A stretch of DNA of 64,000 nt from Streptomyces werraensis (GTDB lineage Bacteria; Actinomycetota; Actinomycetes; Streptomycetales; Streptomycetaceae): assembly GCA_014656175.1 (NCBI GenBank), contig BNBX01000004.1, positions 244,290 to 308,289 of the forward strand, in the 5' to 3' direction. Position numbers and translations under genes: made by a program. The notes beneath the pieces were generated by a model that saw only the letters and a list, made by a program, of their open reading frames with translations, made no database searches and was not told the origin of the DNA. Position 1 is the first letter of the stretch; each line of letters starts with the position of its first letter. Shown one piece after another: positions 6,708 through 14,850 of this stretch.

Positions 6708-7601
6708 ATGAACGACGACCTCGAGGCTCTGCATTCCCGTATCGACCGCACGAACGAGCTGCTCCAGCGCATGCTCGCCGAGGTGGCCAAGACGCCCTCC
6801 ACGCACGCGATCTTCGTGGACGCCGGCTACCTCTACGCGGCCGCGGGGCGGCTCGTCGCGGGGACGGAGGACCGCCGCGCCTTCGACCTCGACGCCGAAG
6901 GGCTGATCGACGCGCTCATCGACCGGGCCCGCACCATCTTCGCCGACAGCAGGCTGCTGCGCGTCTACTGGTACGACGGCGCCCGGCGCCGCATCCACAC
7001 CGCCGAGCAGCAGTCCATCGCCGAACTGCCCGACGTCAAGGTCCGCCTCGGCAACCTCAACGCCAACAACCAGCAGAAGGGCGTCGACTCCCTGATCCGC
7101 TCCGACCTGGAGTCACTGGCCCGGCACCGCGCCATCAGTGACGCGGCCCTGCTCGGCGGCGACGAGGACCTGGTCTCCGCCGTCGAGGCCGCCCAGGGCT
7201 ACGGCGCCCGCGTCCACCTGTGGGGCATCGAGGCGCCGGAGGGCCGCAACCAGGCCGAGCCGCTGCTCTGGGAGGTCGACAGCCAGCGCACCCTCGACCT
7301 CGACTTCTTCAAGCCGTACGTCTCCCGCCGCACGGCGCCCGCGTACGAACCGGCGGGCGGCCGGCCCACCCGCGAGAACGTGCGCTTCGTCGGCGCGCAG
7401 ATCGCCGCGAAGTGGCTGGTCTCGCGCGGACGCGAAACCATGATGGAACTGCTCCCCGGCCACCCCTACCTGCCCGGCTCCGTCGACCAGGACCTCCTGG
7501 TCGAGGCCGAGGGCCTCCTCCAGTACTCCCTGCGCGGCCAGGCCGACCTCCGCCGCGCCCTCCGCGACGGCTTCTGGGACCACTTGCAGGCGCAGTACTA
7601 G
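6708..7601 (+). CDS. NYN-domain (PIN-like) putative RNase
   Basis: The 297-residue protein has a short N-terminal helical segment (LHSRIDRTNELLQRML) and then a NYN domain. The conserved acidic residues are visible: FVDAGYLYAA near residue 36, RVYWYDGAR near 95, NNQQKGVDSLIRSDLESLA near 120-140, and GGDEDLV near 150. The rest, with the LLPGHPYLPGSVDQDLL segment, is typical of the actinobacterial version. NYN proteins are metal-dependent ribonucleases of the PIN superfamily, so RNA processing is inferred. GAGAGG precedes the ATG; a GTG three bases earlier is an alternative start. Its TAG stop overlaps the stop codon of the convergent lipoprotein gene. Confidence 0.8.
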   Translation: MNDDLEALHSRIDRTNELLQRMLAEVAKTPSTHAIFVDAGYLYAAAGRLVAGTEDRRAFDLDAEGLIDALIDRARTIFADSRLLRVYWYDGARRRIHTAEQQSIAELPDVKVRLGNLNANNQQKGVDSLIRSDLESLARHRAISDAALLGGDEDLVSAVEAAQGYGARVHLWGIEAPEGRNQAEPLLWEVDSQRTLDLDFFKPYVSRRTAPAYEPAGGRPTRENVRFVGAQIAAKWLVSRGRETMMELLPGHPYLPGSVDQDLLVEAEGLLQYSLRGQADLRRALRDGFWDHLQAQY

Positions 7602-8098
7602 GACCCTTCGCCCGGCCCCTGCTGCCGGATCGCGGGGTCCTCCCCGGGCTCGCCCCGGCCGACGGCGGCGGCCCAGGTCACCCCGGGCGGCGCGGTCACG
7701 TGCACGGTTCCCGCCAGGCGGGCGGCCTGGACGGCGAAGTCGGCGCCCTTCACGAGGGGTTCCCCCCTGTCGCACTCGACCGTGAAGGCCGCGCGCAGTA
7801 CGGGAACCCGTACGTGAAGGGTCCCGGCGCCCTGGCACTCGAAGGAGAAGCCCACGGGGACGTCCCGGACGCCGGCCGCGTAGCTGAAGACCGCGTTGCC
7901 GCGAACGGGACCGTACGTGCCGGCCGGGCTGCCGATCTGCGGCGGGGCCACCGTGGCGGTCGGCAGTGGGTCGGGGCTGGTGCCGGAAGCGACGGCCGGA
8001 GGCGAGGAGGCCGGAGGCTCGGCGGTGTCCGTCTGCGACGTGCAGCCGACGGCCGCCGGGAGCAGGAGGAGCAGCGCCGCACTGCGGGCGTGGTTCAT
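7598..8098 (-). CDS. small secreted lipoprotein, unknown function
   Basis: The 166-residue product begins with a lipoprotein signal: MNHARSAALLLLLPAAVGC, with a VGC lipobox-like end at residue 19. A Ser/Pro/Thr-rich linker (TDTAEPPASSPPAVASGTSPDPLPT) follows, then a compact domain of mainly beta character with two cysteines (SFECQG, TVECDRG) that could pair outside the cell. Its ATG overlaps the TGA of the upstream hydrolase gene (ATGA at 8095-8098), so the two are probably translationally coupled. At the other end its stop codon shares bases with the convergent NYN gene stop. I do not recognise the domain. Confidence 0.75.
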   Translation of the reverse strand: MNHARSAALLLLLPAAVGCTSQTDTAEPPASSPPAVASGTSPDPLPTATVAPPQIGSPAGTYGPVRGNAVFSYAAGVRDVPVGFSFECQGAGTLHVRVPVLRAAFTVECDRGEPLVKGADFAVQAARLAGTVHVTAPPGVTWAAAVGRGEPGEDPAIRQQGPGEGS

Positions 8099-8967
8099 CG
8101 GACCGCCAAGGTGTCGAAGAAGTCGGCGAGGGACTGTGCCGTGGGGGTGGGGCGGTCGATCATGGGGGTGTGGCCCGCGCCGTCGACCACCGTGCGACGG
8201 GCCCGGAGACGGCGGGCCATGGCGTCGAGGCCGGGCACCGGCCAGGTGTCGTCGTGCGAGCCGGAGAGCACGTGGAACGGCAGGGGCACGGCGGCCAGTT
8301 CCGCGACCCGGTCCGGCTCCGCGCACAACTGCCGTCCGGTGGCGAGCAGCTGGGCGGGCTTGGTGGTCAGCCAGCGCTTCCGGAGCTGCTCCGGACCGCC
8401 GATTCCCCGTGCGGGGCCGCCCACTTCCTCCGGCGGGCCCATCGCCACGATCGCCTCCCAGCACTCCGCCATCGACATCACCGCCAGGGCGTCCCGCAGC
8501 AGCGTCACCCGCTGCTCCTGCGAGGCGGAGATGCGCGCGGCGCCCGAGGAGACGAGCGTCAGCGAACGGAACGGGGAGTGGTCAAAAAGCACGGCCGCGC
8601 GGGCGATCTGACCGCCCATCGAATGCCCCACGAGATGCACGGGCGTGTCGAACGCGCGTGCCTGCGCCAGCACGTCCTTCGCCAACTCGTCCTGCGCGTA
8701 AGCGGATTCGTCGTCGGCGGGGCCGTCCGTGTCGTGCTGACCGCGTCCGTCCACGGCGACGGCGCGGTAGCCGCGCGCGGCGAGCGGTCCGAGGACCGGG
8801 GTGAAGTCCTCCTTGCTGCCGGTGTAACCGGGCAGCAGCAGCACGGTCCCCCGCACCGTGGCACCGGCGGTCGGCGGCACGTCCAGGACGGCGAACTCGC
8901 CCCGCCCGGTGGTGAGTCGACGTGGGCGGAGCTCGGGGAGCCGAGCGGGGGAGAAGGCGGTGATCAC
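8095..8967 (-). CDS. alpha/beta hydrolase
   Basis: The 290-residue protein has the alpha/beta hydrolase layout: the oxyanion region LLLPGYTGSKEDF near residue 45, DGRGQHDTDGP near 75, the nucleophile elbow GHSMGGQ near 115, an acid residue candidate in SGSHDDTWPVPG near 240, and the catalytic histidine in VDGAGHTPMID near 265. The start is a GTG at 8967, giving MITAFSPARLPEL. No signal peptide is evident, so it is probably cytoplasmic. It is translationally coupled to the lipoprotein downstream. Esterase or lipase activity is likely, but the substrate cannot be read from sequence. Confidence 0.85.
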   Translation of the reverse strand: MITAFSPARLPELRPRRLTTGRGEFAVLDVPPTAGATVRGTVLLLPGYTGSKEDFTPVLGPLAARGYRAVAVDGRGQHDTDGPADDESAYAQDELAKDVLAQARAFDTPVHLVGHSMGGQIARAAVLFDHSPFRSLTLVSSGAARISASQEQRVTLLRDALAVMSMAECWEAIVAMGPPEEVGGPARGIGGPEQLRKRWLTTKPAQLLATGRQLCAEPDRVAELAAVPLPFHVLSGSHDDTWPVPGLDAMARRLRARRTVVDGAGHTPMIDRPTPTAQSLADFFDTLAVR

Positions 8968-8997
8968 CCGGGTGAGGGTAGCGGGTGCGCGCGCACA

Positions 8998-9042
8998 CGC
9001 CGACGGCCCGGCCCCCCACGAGCGGGGACCGGGCCGTCGGCG
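8998..9042 (-). terminator. terminator downstream of the DEAD-box helicase gene
   Basis: Inverted repeat arms at 8998-9011 and 9029-9042 (CGCCGACGGCCCGG and its complement) can form a 14-bp stem, with an inner CCCC/GGGG pairing in the loop. It lies 11 bp beyond the helicase stop codon and before the hydrolase start. Confidence 0.75.
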
Positions 9043-9053
9043 TCGGTGCGGTG

Positions 9054-11489
9054 TCAGCTCTCCGCGGAGTCCGCGGGGGCCGCGGCCTTACGGGTGCGGC
9101 GCGCCTTCGGCTCCGCCGTCTCCGTGGCCTCCGGCGCGGACGCGGCGGCCTTGCGGGTCCGGCGGCGCGGCGCGGCGGCCTCGGCGGCCTCCCCTTCCGG
9201 GGCGGTCTGCGCGGGCACCGTCTTCCGGGTGCGACGGGGCTTGGCCTCGGCGCCTTCGGCCGTGTCCACGGGGGCCTCCGTCTTCTTGGCGGCGGTCCTC
9301 CGCGTGCGCTTCGGCTTCTCCTCGGCCTCCGGCGCGGACTGCGCCGGAATCTCCACGGTCTCGGCGGCCTTGCGGGTGCGACGGCGCGGCGTCGCCTCGG
9401 CGCCTTCGGCCGTGTCCACGGGGGCCTCCGCCTTCTTGGCGGCGGTCTTCCGCGTGCGCTTCGGCTTCTCCTCGGCCACGGGGGCCTCGGTCGCGACGTC
9501 CGCCTCGACCGCCACCGCCTTCTTGCGGGTGCGGCGCGGCTTGGCCTCGACGGTGCCTTCAGCGGTGCCTTCAGCGGTGTCGACGGCGGTCTCCGCCTTC
9601 GCGGCGGCCTTCCGCGTGCGCTTCGGGGCGGCCTCGGCCGTCTCCGTCGTGCCCTCGGCGGCGTCCGAAGCCGTCTCGGCGGCCTCGGCCGCCTTGCGGG
9701 TACGGCGGCGGCGCGGGGCTGCCTCCTCCGCCGGGGCGGACTCCGCGACGACGGGCTCGGCGGCCTGCGCCGGAACAGACGGCTGCTCCGTCACGGCCGT
9801 GGCCTGCTCGGCCGACCGGCGCGTACGGCGACGGCGCGGCTTCTCGACGGTCCCGTCGGCCGCTGCGGTCCCGGCGGTCTCCACCGACGGGCCCTCGGCC
9901 GTGTCGACGGCGGCCTCCGCGGCCCCCTGCTCCACCGCGCCCACGGTGTCGGCGACCCCGCCACGGGTACGGCGACGGCGGCGCGGGGTGCGCGGGGCCT
10001 CGCCGGCCTCCGCCTCCCCGGCGCCCACGGCGGCCGGCGCGGCAGGCTGCTGCCCCGCCGCGTCGAGCGGCGTCCCGCCACGGGTACGGCGACGGCGGCG
10101 CGGCGTACGCGTCGACGCCTCGCGCTCGTCGGAACGCTCGGACCGGCCACCGCGACGCCCGTCACGGCCGTCCCGGCCGCCGCGTCCGCGCGGTCCGCGC
10201 CCGCCGACCTCGCCCAGGTCCTCGATCTCCTCCGCGTCCAGACCGGCCCGGGTGCGCTCGGAGCGGGGCAGGGTGCCCTTGGTGCCCTCGGGGATGCCCA
10301 GATCCGTGTACAGATGCGGGGAGGTGGAGTACGTCTCCGCCGGGTCGCCCAGACCCAGGTCCAGCGCCTTGTTGATCAGCTGCCAGCGCGGGATGTCGTC
10401 CCAGTCGACCAGCGTGATCGCCGTGCCCTTCGCGCCCGCGCGGCCGGTGCGGCCGATGCGGTGCAGGTACGTCTTCTCGTCCTCGGGCGTCTGGTAGTTG
10501 ATGACGTGCGTGACGCCCTCGACGTCGATGCCGCGCGCGGCGACGTCGGTGCAGACGAGGACGTCCACCTTGCCGTTGCGGAAGGCGCGCAGCGCCTGCT
10601 CGCGGGCGCCCTGGCCGAGGTCGCCGTGGACCGCGCCGGAGGCGAAGCCGCGCTGCCCCAGCTGGTCGGCCAGGTCGGCGGCGGTGCGCTTGGTGCGGCA
10701 GAAGATCATGGCCAGGCCACGGCCGTCGGCCTGCAGTATCCGCGCGACCATCTCGGGCTTGTCCATGTTGTGCGCGCGGTAGACGAACTGCTTGGTGTTC
10801 GCGACCGTGGCGCCCTCGTCGTCCGGCGCGGTGGCGCGGATGTGCGTGGGCTGCGACATGTAGCGGCGGGCCAGACCGATGACCGCGCCCGGCATGGTGG
10901 CCGAGAACAGCATGGTCTGCCGCTTCACCGGAAGCAGGTTGATGATCTTCTCGACGTCGGGCAGGAAGCCCAGGTCGAGCATCTCGTCGGCCTCGTCGAG
11001 GACGAGGGCCTTGACGTGCGACAGGTTGAGCTTCTTCTGCCCGGCGAGGTCGAGCAGCCGGCCCGGGGTGCCGACGACCACGTCGACGCCCTTCTTCAGC
11101 GCCTCGACCTGGGGCTCGTAGGCCCGGCCGCCGTAGATCGCGGTGACGCGCACGTTGCGCACCTTGCCGGCGGTCAGCAGGTCGTTGGTGACCTGCGTGC
11201 ACAGCTCGCGGGTGGGGACGACGACCAGCGCCTGCGGCGTGTCGGTGAGGTCCTCGGGCTTCGCGCGGCCGGCCTCCACGTCGGCGGGGACGGTGACCCG
11301 CTCGAGGAGCGGCAGACCGAAGCCGAGCGTCTTGCCGGTGCCGGTCTTGGCCTGGCCGATGACGTCCGTGCCCGTGAGGGCCACGGGGAGCGTCATCTCC
11401 TGGATGGGGAAGGGGGTGGTGATGCCGACGGCTTCAAGGGCTTCGGCTGTCTCGGGAAGGATCCCGAGCTCTCGGAACGTCGTAGTCAG
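9054..11489 (-). CDS. RhlE-type DEAD-box RNA helicase with long basic repeat tail
   Basis: About 810 residues. The first 420 form a complete DEAD-box core: Q motif (GITTPFPIQ), Walker A AKTGTGKT, PTRELCTQV, GTPGRLLDL, VLDEADEMLDLGF, FSATMP, TDVAARGIDV and HRIGRTGRAG. The remaining 380 or so are low complexity, alternating basic RRRTRK blocks with acidic Ala/Glu/Val-rich stretches (for example APVDTAEGAE) in repeats visible at DNA level. Such tails bind RNA non-specifically in related helicases. No ATG or GTG lies near the core start; the best start is a CTG at 11489 with AGAGG 7 nt upstream, giving MTTTFRELGI. The frame stays open to 11801, so a longer form cannot be excluded. Mycobacterial Rv3211 is the expected ortholog. 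Confidence 0.9.
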   Translation of the reverse strand: MTTTFRELGILPETAEALEAVGITTPFPIQEMTLPVALTGTDVIGQAKTGTGKTLGFGLPLLERVTVPADVEAGRAKPEDLTDTPQALVVVPTRELCTQVTNDLLTAGKVRNVRVTAIYGGRAYEPQVEALKKGVDVVVGTPGRLLDLAGQKKLNLSHVKALVLDEADEMLDLGFLPDVEKIINLLPVKRQTMLFSATMPGAVIGLARRYMSQPTHIRATAPDDEGATVANTKQFVYRAHNMDKPEMVARILQADGRGLAMIFCRTKRTAADLADQLGQRGFASGAVHGDLGQGAREQALRAFRNGKVDVLVCTDVAARGIDVEGVTHVINYQTPEDEKTYLHRIGRTGRAGAKGTAITLVDWDDIPRWQLINKALDLGLGDPAETYSTSPHLYTDLGIPEGTKGTLPRSERTRAGLDAEEIEDLGEVGGRGPRGRGGRDGRDGRRGGRSERSDEREASTRTPRRRRRTRGGTPLDAAGQQPAAPAAVGAGEAEAGEAPRTPRRRRRTRGGVADTVGAVEQGAAEAAVDTAEGPSVETAGTAAADGTVEKPRRRRTRRSAEQATAVTEQPSVPAQAAEPVVAESAPAEEAAPRRRRTRKAAEAAETASDAAEGTTETAEAAPKRTRKAAAKAETAVDTAEGTAEGTVEAKPRRTRKKAVAVEADVATEAPVAEEKPKRTRKTAAKKAEAPVDTAEGAEATPRRRTRKAAETVEIPAQSAPEAEEKPKRTRRTAAKKTEAPVDTAEGAEAKPRRTRKTVPAQTAPEGEAAEAAAPRRRTRKAAASAPEATETAEPKARRTRKAAAPADSAES
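9060..10110 (-). repeat. imperfect tandem coding repeats in the helicase tail
   Basis: Units of roughly 90-130 bp encode an RRRTRKAAE-like basic block followed by an Ala/Glu/Val-rich acidic spacer. At least nine basic blocks are visible. Some are near-identical at DNA level, for example those around 9230-9300 and 9400-9470, which share the APVDTAEGAE coding segment. Repeat number is likely to vary between strains. Confidence 0.8.
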
Positions 11490-11887
11490 GGTGCTGCCTC
11501 TTCTGTGTGCGCGGTGCGAGGCGAGCGCGGGGGTCGTGTAGGGACCGTGCCGGGGACGACGGCTGCCATACGGTCGAGGCCGTAGGACACGGGACCACTG
11601 CCGACGCTCGAGCGCTCGTACCGCTGAGGTGTCCCTCCGCATCCCGTACGCGATGTGCCGTACGAACAGAGGGCTGTCGGGTCGGAGCCGATCGGGCCAC
11701 CGACCGGGCATCCTCATACATGCTGCGGCCCGTCGGACACGTCCGAGTACGTCAGACGGCCCAGCAGGCGCATTACCACCATACCCCGGATTCGCGCACA
11801 CGCCATGGCCGATTTGGTCACGTAGTCGTCGTCACACTGATCGACCGGGACCTTCCGGGGCAGGCCGAGCGGGCTATTGTGCGCTGC
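11490..11887. other. divergent intergenic region; probable long leader of the helicase gene
   Basis: About 400 bp separate the helicase and the ferritin-like gene. Leftward, a TATGGT at about 11778-11783 could be a -10 box, which would give the helicase mRNA a leader near 280 nt. Short inverted repeats occur, such as CGGAC-AC-GTCCG and repeated CGTAC motifs near 11650-11670. Long structured leaders with autoregulation are known for cold-induced DEAD-box helicase genes; that role here is inference. The right end carries the promoter of the ferritin-like gene. Confidence 0.35.
11875..11880 (+). promoter_or_regulatory. -10 box of a likely leaderless transcript (ferritin-like gene)
   Basis: TATTGT ends 7 bp before the ATG at 11888, and no ribosome site is present, so the transcript probably begins at or just before the start codon. 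No clear -35 box is visible. Confidence 0.5.
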
Positions 11888-12643
11888 ATGACGAGCTCTG
11901 ACAGCCCTGCCAACGCCGCGGAAACCCCCGAGACCCCTGCCGAACGGACCGGCGTCGCCGCCATGGACTGGGCGGCCGCCTCCGCCGACCCCCAGTACCG
12001 TGCCGCTGTCGTGGATCTGCTCGGCGCGCTCGCGTACGGGGAGCTGGCGGCGTTCGAGCGGCTCGCGGAGGACGCCAAGCTGGCGCCCACCATGGCGGAC
12101 AAGGCGGAGCTCGCGAAGATGGCGTCGGCCGAGTTCCACCACTTCGAGCGGCTGCGGGACCGGCTGGCCGAGATCGGCGAGGAGCCGACGCAGGCCATGG
12201 AGCCGTTCGTGGCCGCCTACGACGGCTTCCACAAGCAGACGGCGCCGTCCGACTGGCTGGAGGGCCTGGTCAAGGCGTACGTGGGCGACTCCATCGCCAG
12301 CGACTTCTACCGCGAGGTCGCGGCGCGCCTCGACTCCGACACCCGCGCGCTGGTCCTGGCCGTCCTGGACGACACGGGCCACGGCGGCTTCGCCGTGGAG
12401 AAGGTCCGCGCGGCCATCGAGGCCGACCCGCGTGTCGGCGGCCGGCTCGCCCTCTGGGCACGCCGCCTGATGGGCGAGGCCCTGTCCCAGTCCCAGCGGG
12501 TGGTCGCCGACCGCGACGCCCTGTCGACGATGCTCGTGGGCGGCGTGGCGGACGGCTTCGACCTCGCCGAGGTCGGCCGGATGTTCTCCCGCATCACGGA
12601 GGCCCACACCAAGCGGATGGCGGCACTCGGGCTGGCTGCCTGA
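11888..12643 (+). CDS. ferritin-like diiron-fold protein (tRNA hydroxylase MiaE-like)
   Basis: The 251-residue protein is mostly helical and carries ferritin-like ligand patterns: ALAYGELAAFERLAEDAKL near residue 50, KMASAEFHHFERLRDRL near 80-96 (an ExxH), and VGDSIASDFYREV near 135. In mycobacteria its ortholog (Rv3210c) sits beside the RhlE helicase, as here. NCBI-type annotation often calls this family tRNA-(ms2io6A)-hydroxylase-like, but the true substrate is unproven. The first 30 residues are Ala/Pro/Thr-rich and probably disordered. The gene diverges from the helicase gene and ends before a 9-bp-stem hairpin. Confidence 0.75.
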   Translation: MTSSDSPANAAETPETPAERTGVAAMDWAAASADPQYRAAVVDLLGALAYGELAAFERLAEDAKLAPTMADKAELAKMASAEFHHFERLRDRLAEIGEEPTQAMEPFVAAYDGFHKQTAPSDWLEGLVKAYVGDSIASDFYREVAARLDSDTRALVLAVLDDTGHGGFAVEKVRAAIEADPRVGGRLALWARRLMGEALSQSQRVVADRDALSTMLVGGVADGFDLAEVGRMFSRITEAHTKRMAALGLAA

Positions 12644-12664
12644 CGGCCCCCCGTACGGCCGTCC

Positions 12665-12693
12665 GACGGCGCCGGTAAGCCGCGGGCGCCGTC
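12665..12693 (+). terminator. hairpin terminator after the ferritin-like gene
   Basis: GACGGCGCC and GGCGCCGTC form a 9-bp stem around an 11-nt loop, 22 bp after the stop codon. There is no T tract. Confidence 0.55.
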
Positions 12694-12774
12694 GATCTCG
12701 GCGGCGCCCCCCGCAGGGGCGTCGCGGGGGCCCGGCGCTCGGCCGAAGAGGTGGACGACCGCCCCGGCGGGCGG

Positions 12775-13041
12775 TCAGGCCGTTGCCGAGTGGCGGAGTC
12801 TGCCCGCCGGGCGCAGCAGCAGGGAGAGGGAAGCGGTCGAGACGATCGCCGCGCCCAGCAGCATCGTCAGCAGGTTGCCCGCGTCCAGCGCCGTGTTCAT
12901 GACGAAGGCGCCGAACAGCGCCCCCGCCACACCGGTCGCCAGCACGAGGGCGCGCCGGGGGAGCCGGTGGGACAGACGGCGGTACGCCCCCCAGGCCAGG
13001 GCCAGGCCGAGAATCGCGGAGCTGAGCGCTTCCAGAAGCAT
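12775..13041 (-). CDS. small membrane protein, 88 residues
   Basis: Three hydrophobic segments are visible: LLEALSSAILGLALAWGAY at the N-terminus, ALVLATGVAGALFGAFVM in the middle, and LLTMLLGAAIVSTASLSLLL near the end, with a short basic tail (RPAGRLRHSATA). Loops carry arginines (YRRLSHRLPRR), suggesting an inner-membrane protein. GGGAGG precedes the ATG by about 7 nt. The layout recalls small transglycosylase-associated-type membrane proteins, but I see no diagnostic motif. A strong hairpin separates it from the DUF3107 gene upstream, so it is probably a separate transcript. Confidence 0.75.
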   Translation of the reverse strand: MLLEALSSAILGLALAWGAYRRLSHRLPRRALVLATGVAGALFGAFVMNTALDAGNLLTMLLGAAIVSTASLSLLLRPAGRLRHSATA

Positions 13042-13186
13042 GTCGGGGTCCCTCCCACACGGCCGGCCTGCTCGTCCATGTCTTGGTCCTGTCCCGGTTT
13101 ACCCCTGACCTGCGGAATCCAATCCTCCCCACACGGCCTCAGCTGTAGGCCGTCCGGGGGTTTCCGAGGGGCGCGGGTCCGCGCAC

Positions 13187-13226
13187 GGAGAAGGGCCCGG
13201 CGGTGACCACCGCCGGGCCCTTCTCC
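13187..13226 (-). terminator. terminator downstream of the DUF3107 gene
   Basis: A perfect 19-bp inverted repeat (arms 13187-13205 and 13208-13226) with a minimal loop lies 25 bp beyond the DUF3107 stop codon. Confidence 0.85.
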
Positions 13227-13251
13227 TGCGCGTACCGCTCCTCGGCCCGCC

Positions 13252-13479
13252 CTACAGGGCGCCGAAGCCCACCTTGCGCGGGGCGGGCTCGCCGATCTCG
13301 ACGTAGGCGAGACGGTCGGCCGGGACCAGGATCTTGCGGCCGTGCTCGTCCACGAGGCTCAGCAGCTGCGACTTCCCGGCCAGCGCCTCGGCCACCACGC
13401 GCTCGACCTCCTCGGCGCTCTGACCGCTCTCCAGAACGATCTCGCGGGGCGCGTGCTGCACGCCGATCTTGACCTCCAC
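13252..13479 (-). CDS. DUF3107 family protein
   Basis: The 75-residue protein starts at a GTG (MEVKIGVQHAPREIVLES) with GGAGGG 8 nt upstream. It keeps the family pattern: EIVLESGQSAEEVERVV near residue 20, then GKSQLLSLVDEHGRKILVP near 36-53, and a Lys/Gly-containing end (PRKVGFGAL). Mycobacterial Rv3208A (TB9.4) is the expected ortholog and, as here, lies beside a TetR gene. The fold is small alpha/beta and the function unknown. It is 146 bp downstream of the TetR gene on the same strand. Confidence 0.85.
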   Translation of the reverse strand: MEVKIGVQHAPREIVLESGQSAEEVERVVAEALAGKSQLLSLVDEHGRKILVPADRLAYVEIGEPAPRKVGFGAL

Positions 13480-13625
13480 GGCTATGTCCCTCCGACGGTC
13501 AGTGAAGTGCGCGGCCTTCCGCGCCGTACCTGCACACATTAGCCCGGTGAGGGGATCCGCACGCTTCGCCCGGCAACGCCAACAGCGAACAGCCGACGGG
13601 AACAGACGACCGCCGGCCGCGCCGG

Positions 13626-14270
13626 TCAGTGCGGCTGGTCGCTGCCGTGCAGCGGGAACCCGGCGATGCCTCGCCAGGCCAGCGAGGTCAGCAGCTGCAC
13701 CGCCTGGTCGCGCGGCACGCTGCGGTCGCTGTGCAGCCACGACCGTGCCACCACCTGGGCCAGCCCGCCGAGCCCCGACGCCAGCAGCATCGACTCGGCG
13801 CGTGACAGGCCGGTGTCCTCGGCGATGACGTCGCAGATGGCCTCCGCGCATTCGTTGGTGACCTTGTCGACCCGCTCGCGCACGGCGGGCTCGTTCGTCA
13901 GGTCCGACTCGAAGACCAGGCGGAACGCGCCGCCGTCGTCCTCGACGTACGCGAAGTAGGCGTCCATGGTCGCCCGTACGCGCTGCTTGTTGTCCGACGT
14001 CGACGCCAGCGCGTGCCGCACCGACCGGATCAGCGCCTCGCAGTGCTGGTCCAGCAGCGCCAGATACAGGTCGAGCTTGCCGGGGAAGTGCTGGTACAGC
14101 ACCGGCTTGCTGACACCCGCGCGCTCGGCGATGTCGTCCATCGCCGCCGCGTGGTAGCCCTGCGCGACGAAAACTTCCTGGGCGGCGCCCAGCAACTGGT
14201 TCCGCCGGGCACGGCGCGGAAGGCGTGTACCCCTCGGGCGTACCGCGTCCGTCTGCTCGATGGCTGTCAC
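13626..14270 (-). CDS. TetR family transcriptional regulator
   Basis: The 214-residue protein has the TetR DNA-binding domain at about residues 22-68: RRNQLLGAAQEVFVAQGYHAAAMDDIAERAGVSKPVLYQHFPGKLDLYLALL, here quoted only in part as ERAGVSKPVLYQHFPGK for the recognition helix. The C-terminal ligand domain is helical. I chose the GTG at 14270 because GGAGG lies 4 nt upstream; ATGs 12 and 24 bases earlier are alternatives. The ortholog in mycobacteria is expected to be Rv3208, which shares the DUF3107 neighbour. No operator is obvious. Targets are unknown. Confidence 0.88.
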   Translation of the reverse strand: MTAIEQTDAVRPRGTRLPRRARRNQLLGAAQEVFVAQGYHAAAMDDIAERAGVSKPVLYQHFPGKLDLYLALLDQHCEALIRSVRHALASTSDNKQRVRATMDAYFAYVEDDGGAFRLVFESDLTNEPAVRERVDKVTNECAEAICDVIAEDTGLSRAESMLLASGLGGLAQVVARSWLHSDRSVPRDQAVQLLTSLAWRGIAGFPLHGSDQPH

Positions 14271-14467
14271 GCCGCCTCCCATAGTCGTCCACATGCGGGA
14301 TCAGCCGCGTCGCCATCGTACTTTTCGGTAATCCTGATGCGCGCGGTGCACGTGCAGAATTTCACGGACCGGACAGCGGGAGAAGCGGCACGGACGGTTT
14401 CAGAAGCTGTCAGAGCGGGCAAAACATGTCCCCTTCCGGACGGCTGCCGCCCGGGACGGCGCACCTC

Positions 14468-14695
14468 TCACCGGTAGTCGTCCTCGTCGAGCTGGACGAC
14501 ACGCGCCTGTTCCACCAGATCCGCCTCGTTCGCGCGGTCGGGGTCCACCTCCTCCAGCGGGTCGTCCTCCTGAGGCCGTACCTCCGCCTGCTGCTCGGCC
14601 GCGTCCACCTCCGGCGCCTCGACGCCGAACTCCACGCCTTCCTGCACGTCCTCGTCCTCCTCGAACGTCTCGGGGTCGGTCGGATCCACGGCCAT
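14468..14695 (-). CDS. small highly acidic protein (DUF5709-like)
   Basis: The 75-residue protein is strongly acidic: MAVDPTDPETFEEDEDVQEG at the start and LVEQARVVQLDEDDYR at the end, with EADLVEQARVV the most family-like segment. There are no cysteines or membrane spans, and it is probably partly disordered. The ATG at 14695 has GGAAGGGAG about 8 nt upstream. Similar acidic proteins annotated DUF5709 occur in many Streptomyces; the family name is from memory. Its function is unknown. It is transcribed divergently from the hydrolase gene on the right. Confidence 0.7.
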   Translation of the reverse strand: MAVDPTDPETFEEDEDVQEGVEFGVEAPEVDAAEQQAEVRPQEDDPLEEVDPDRANEADLVEQARVVQLDEDDYR

Positions 14696-14814
14696 CGCTG
14701 GGCTCCCTTCCTGCTCACGCCCCTGAGGCATGCAGGGGCCACGTACGGGTGCCCTCTGTACGAGCCTAGGAGACACCCGATTTGGACGCCATGCCATCCT
14801 GTGACGCCGAACAC

Positions 14815-14844
14815 GTGAACCATGGCGTGATCGTCTCGTAACAT
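14815..14844 (+). promoter_or_regulatory. leaderless promoter of the alpha/beta hydrolase gene
   Basis: GTGAAC (14815-14820), an 18-bp spacer and TAACAT (14839-14844) form a recognisable promoter. The -10 box ends 6 bp before the ATG at 14851, and no ribosome site is present. Confidence 0.6.
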
Positions 14845-14850
14845 TGCCGC

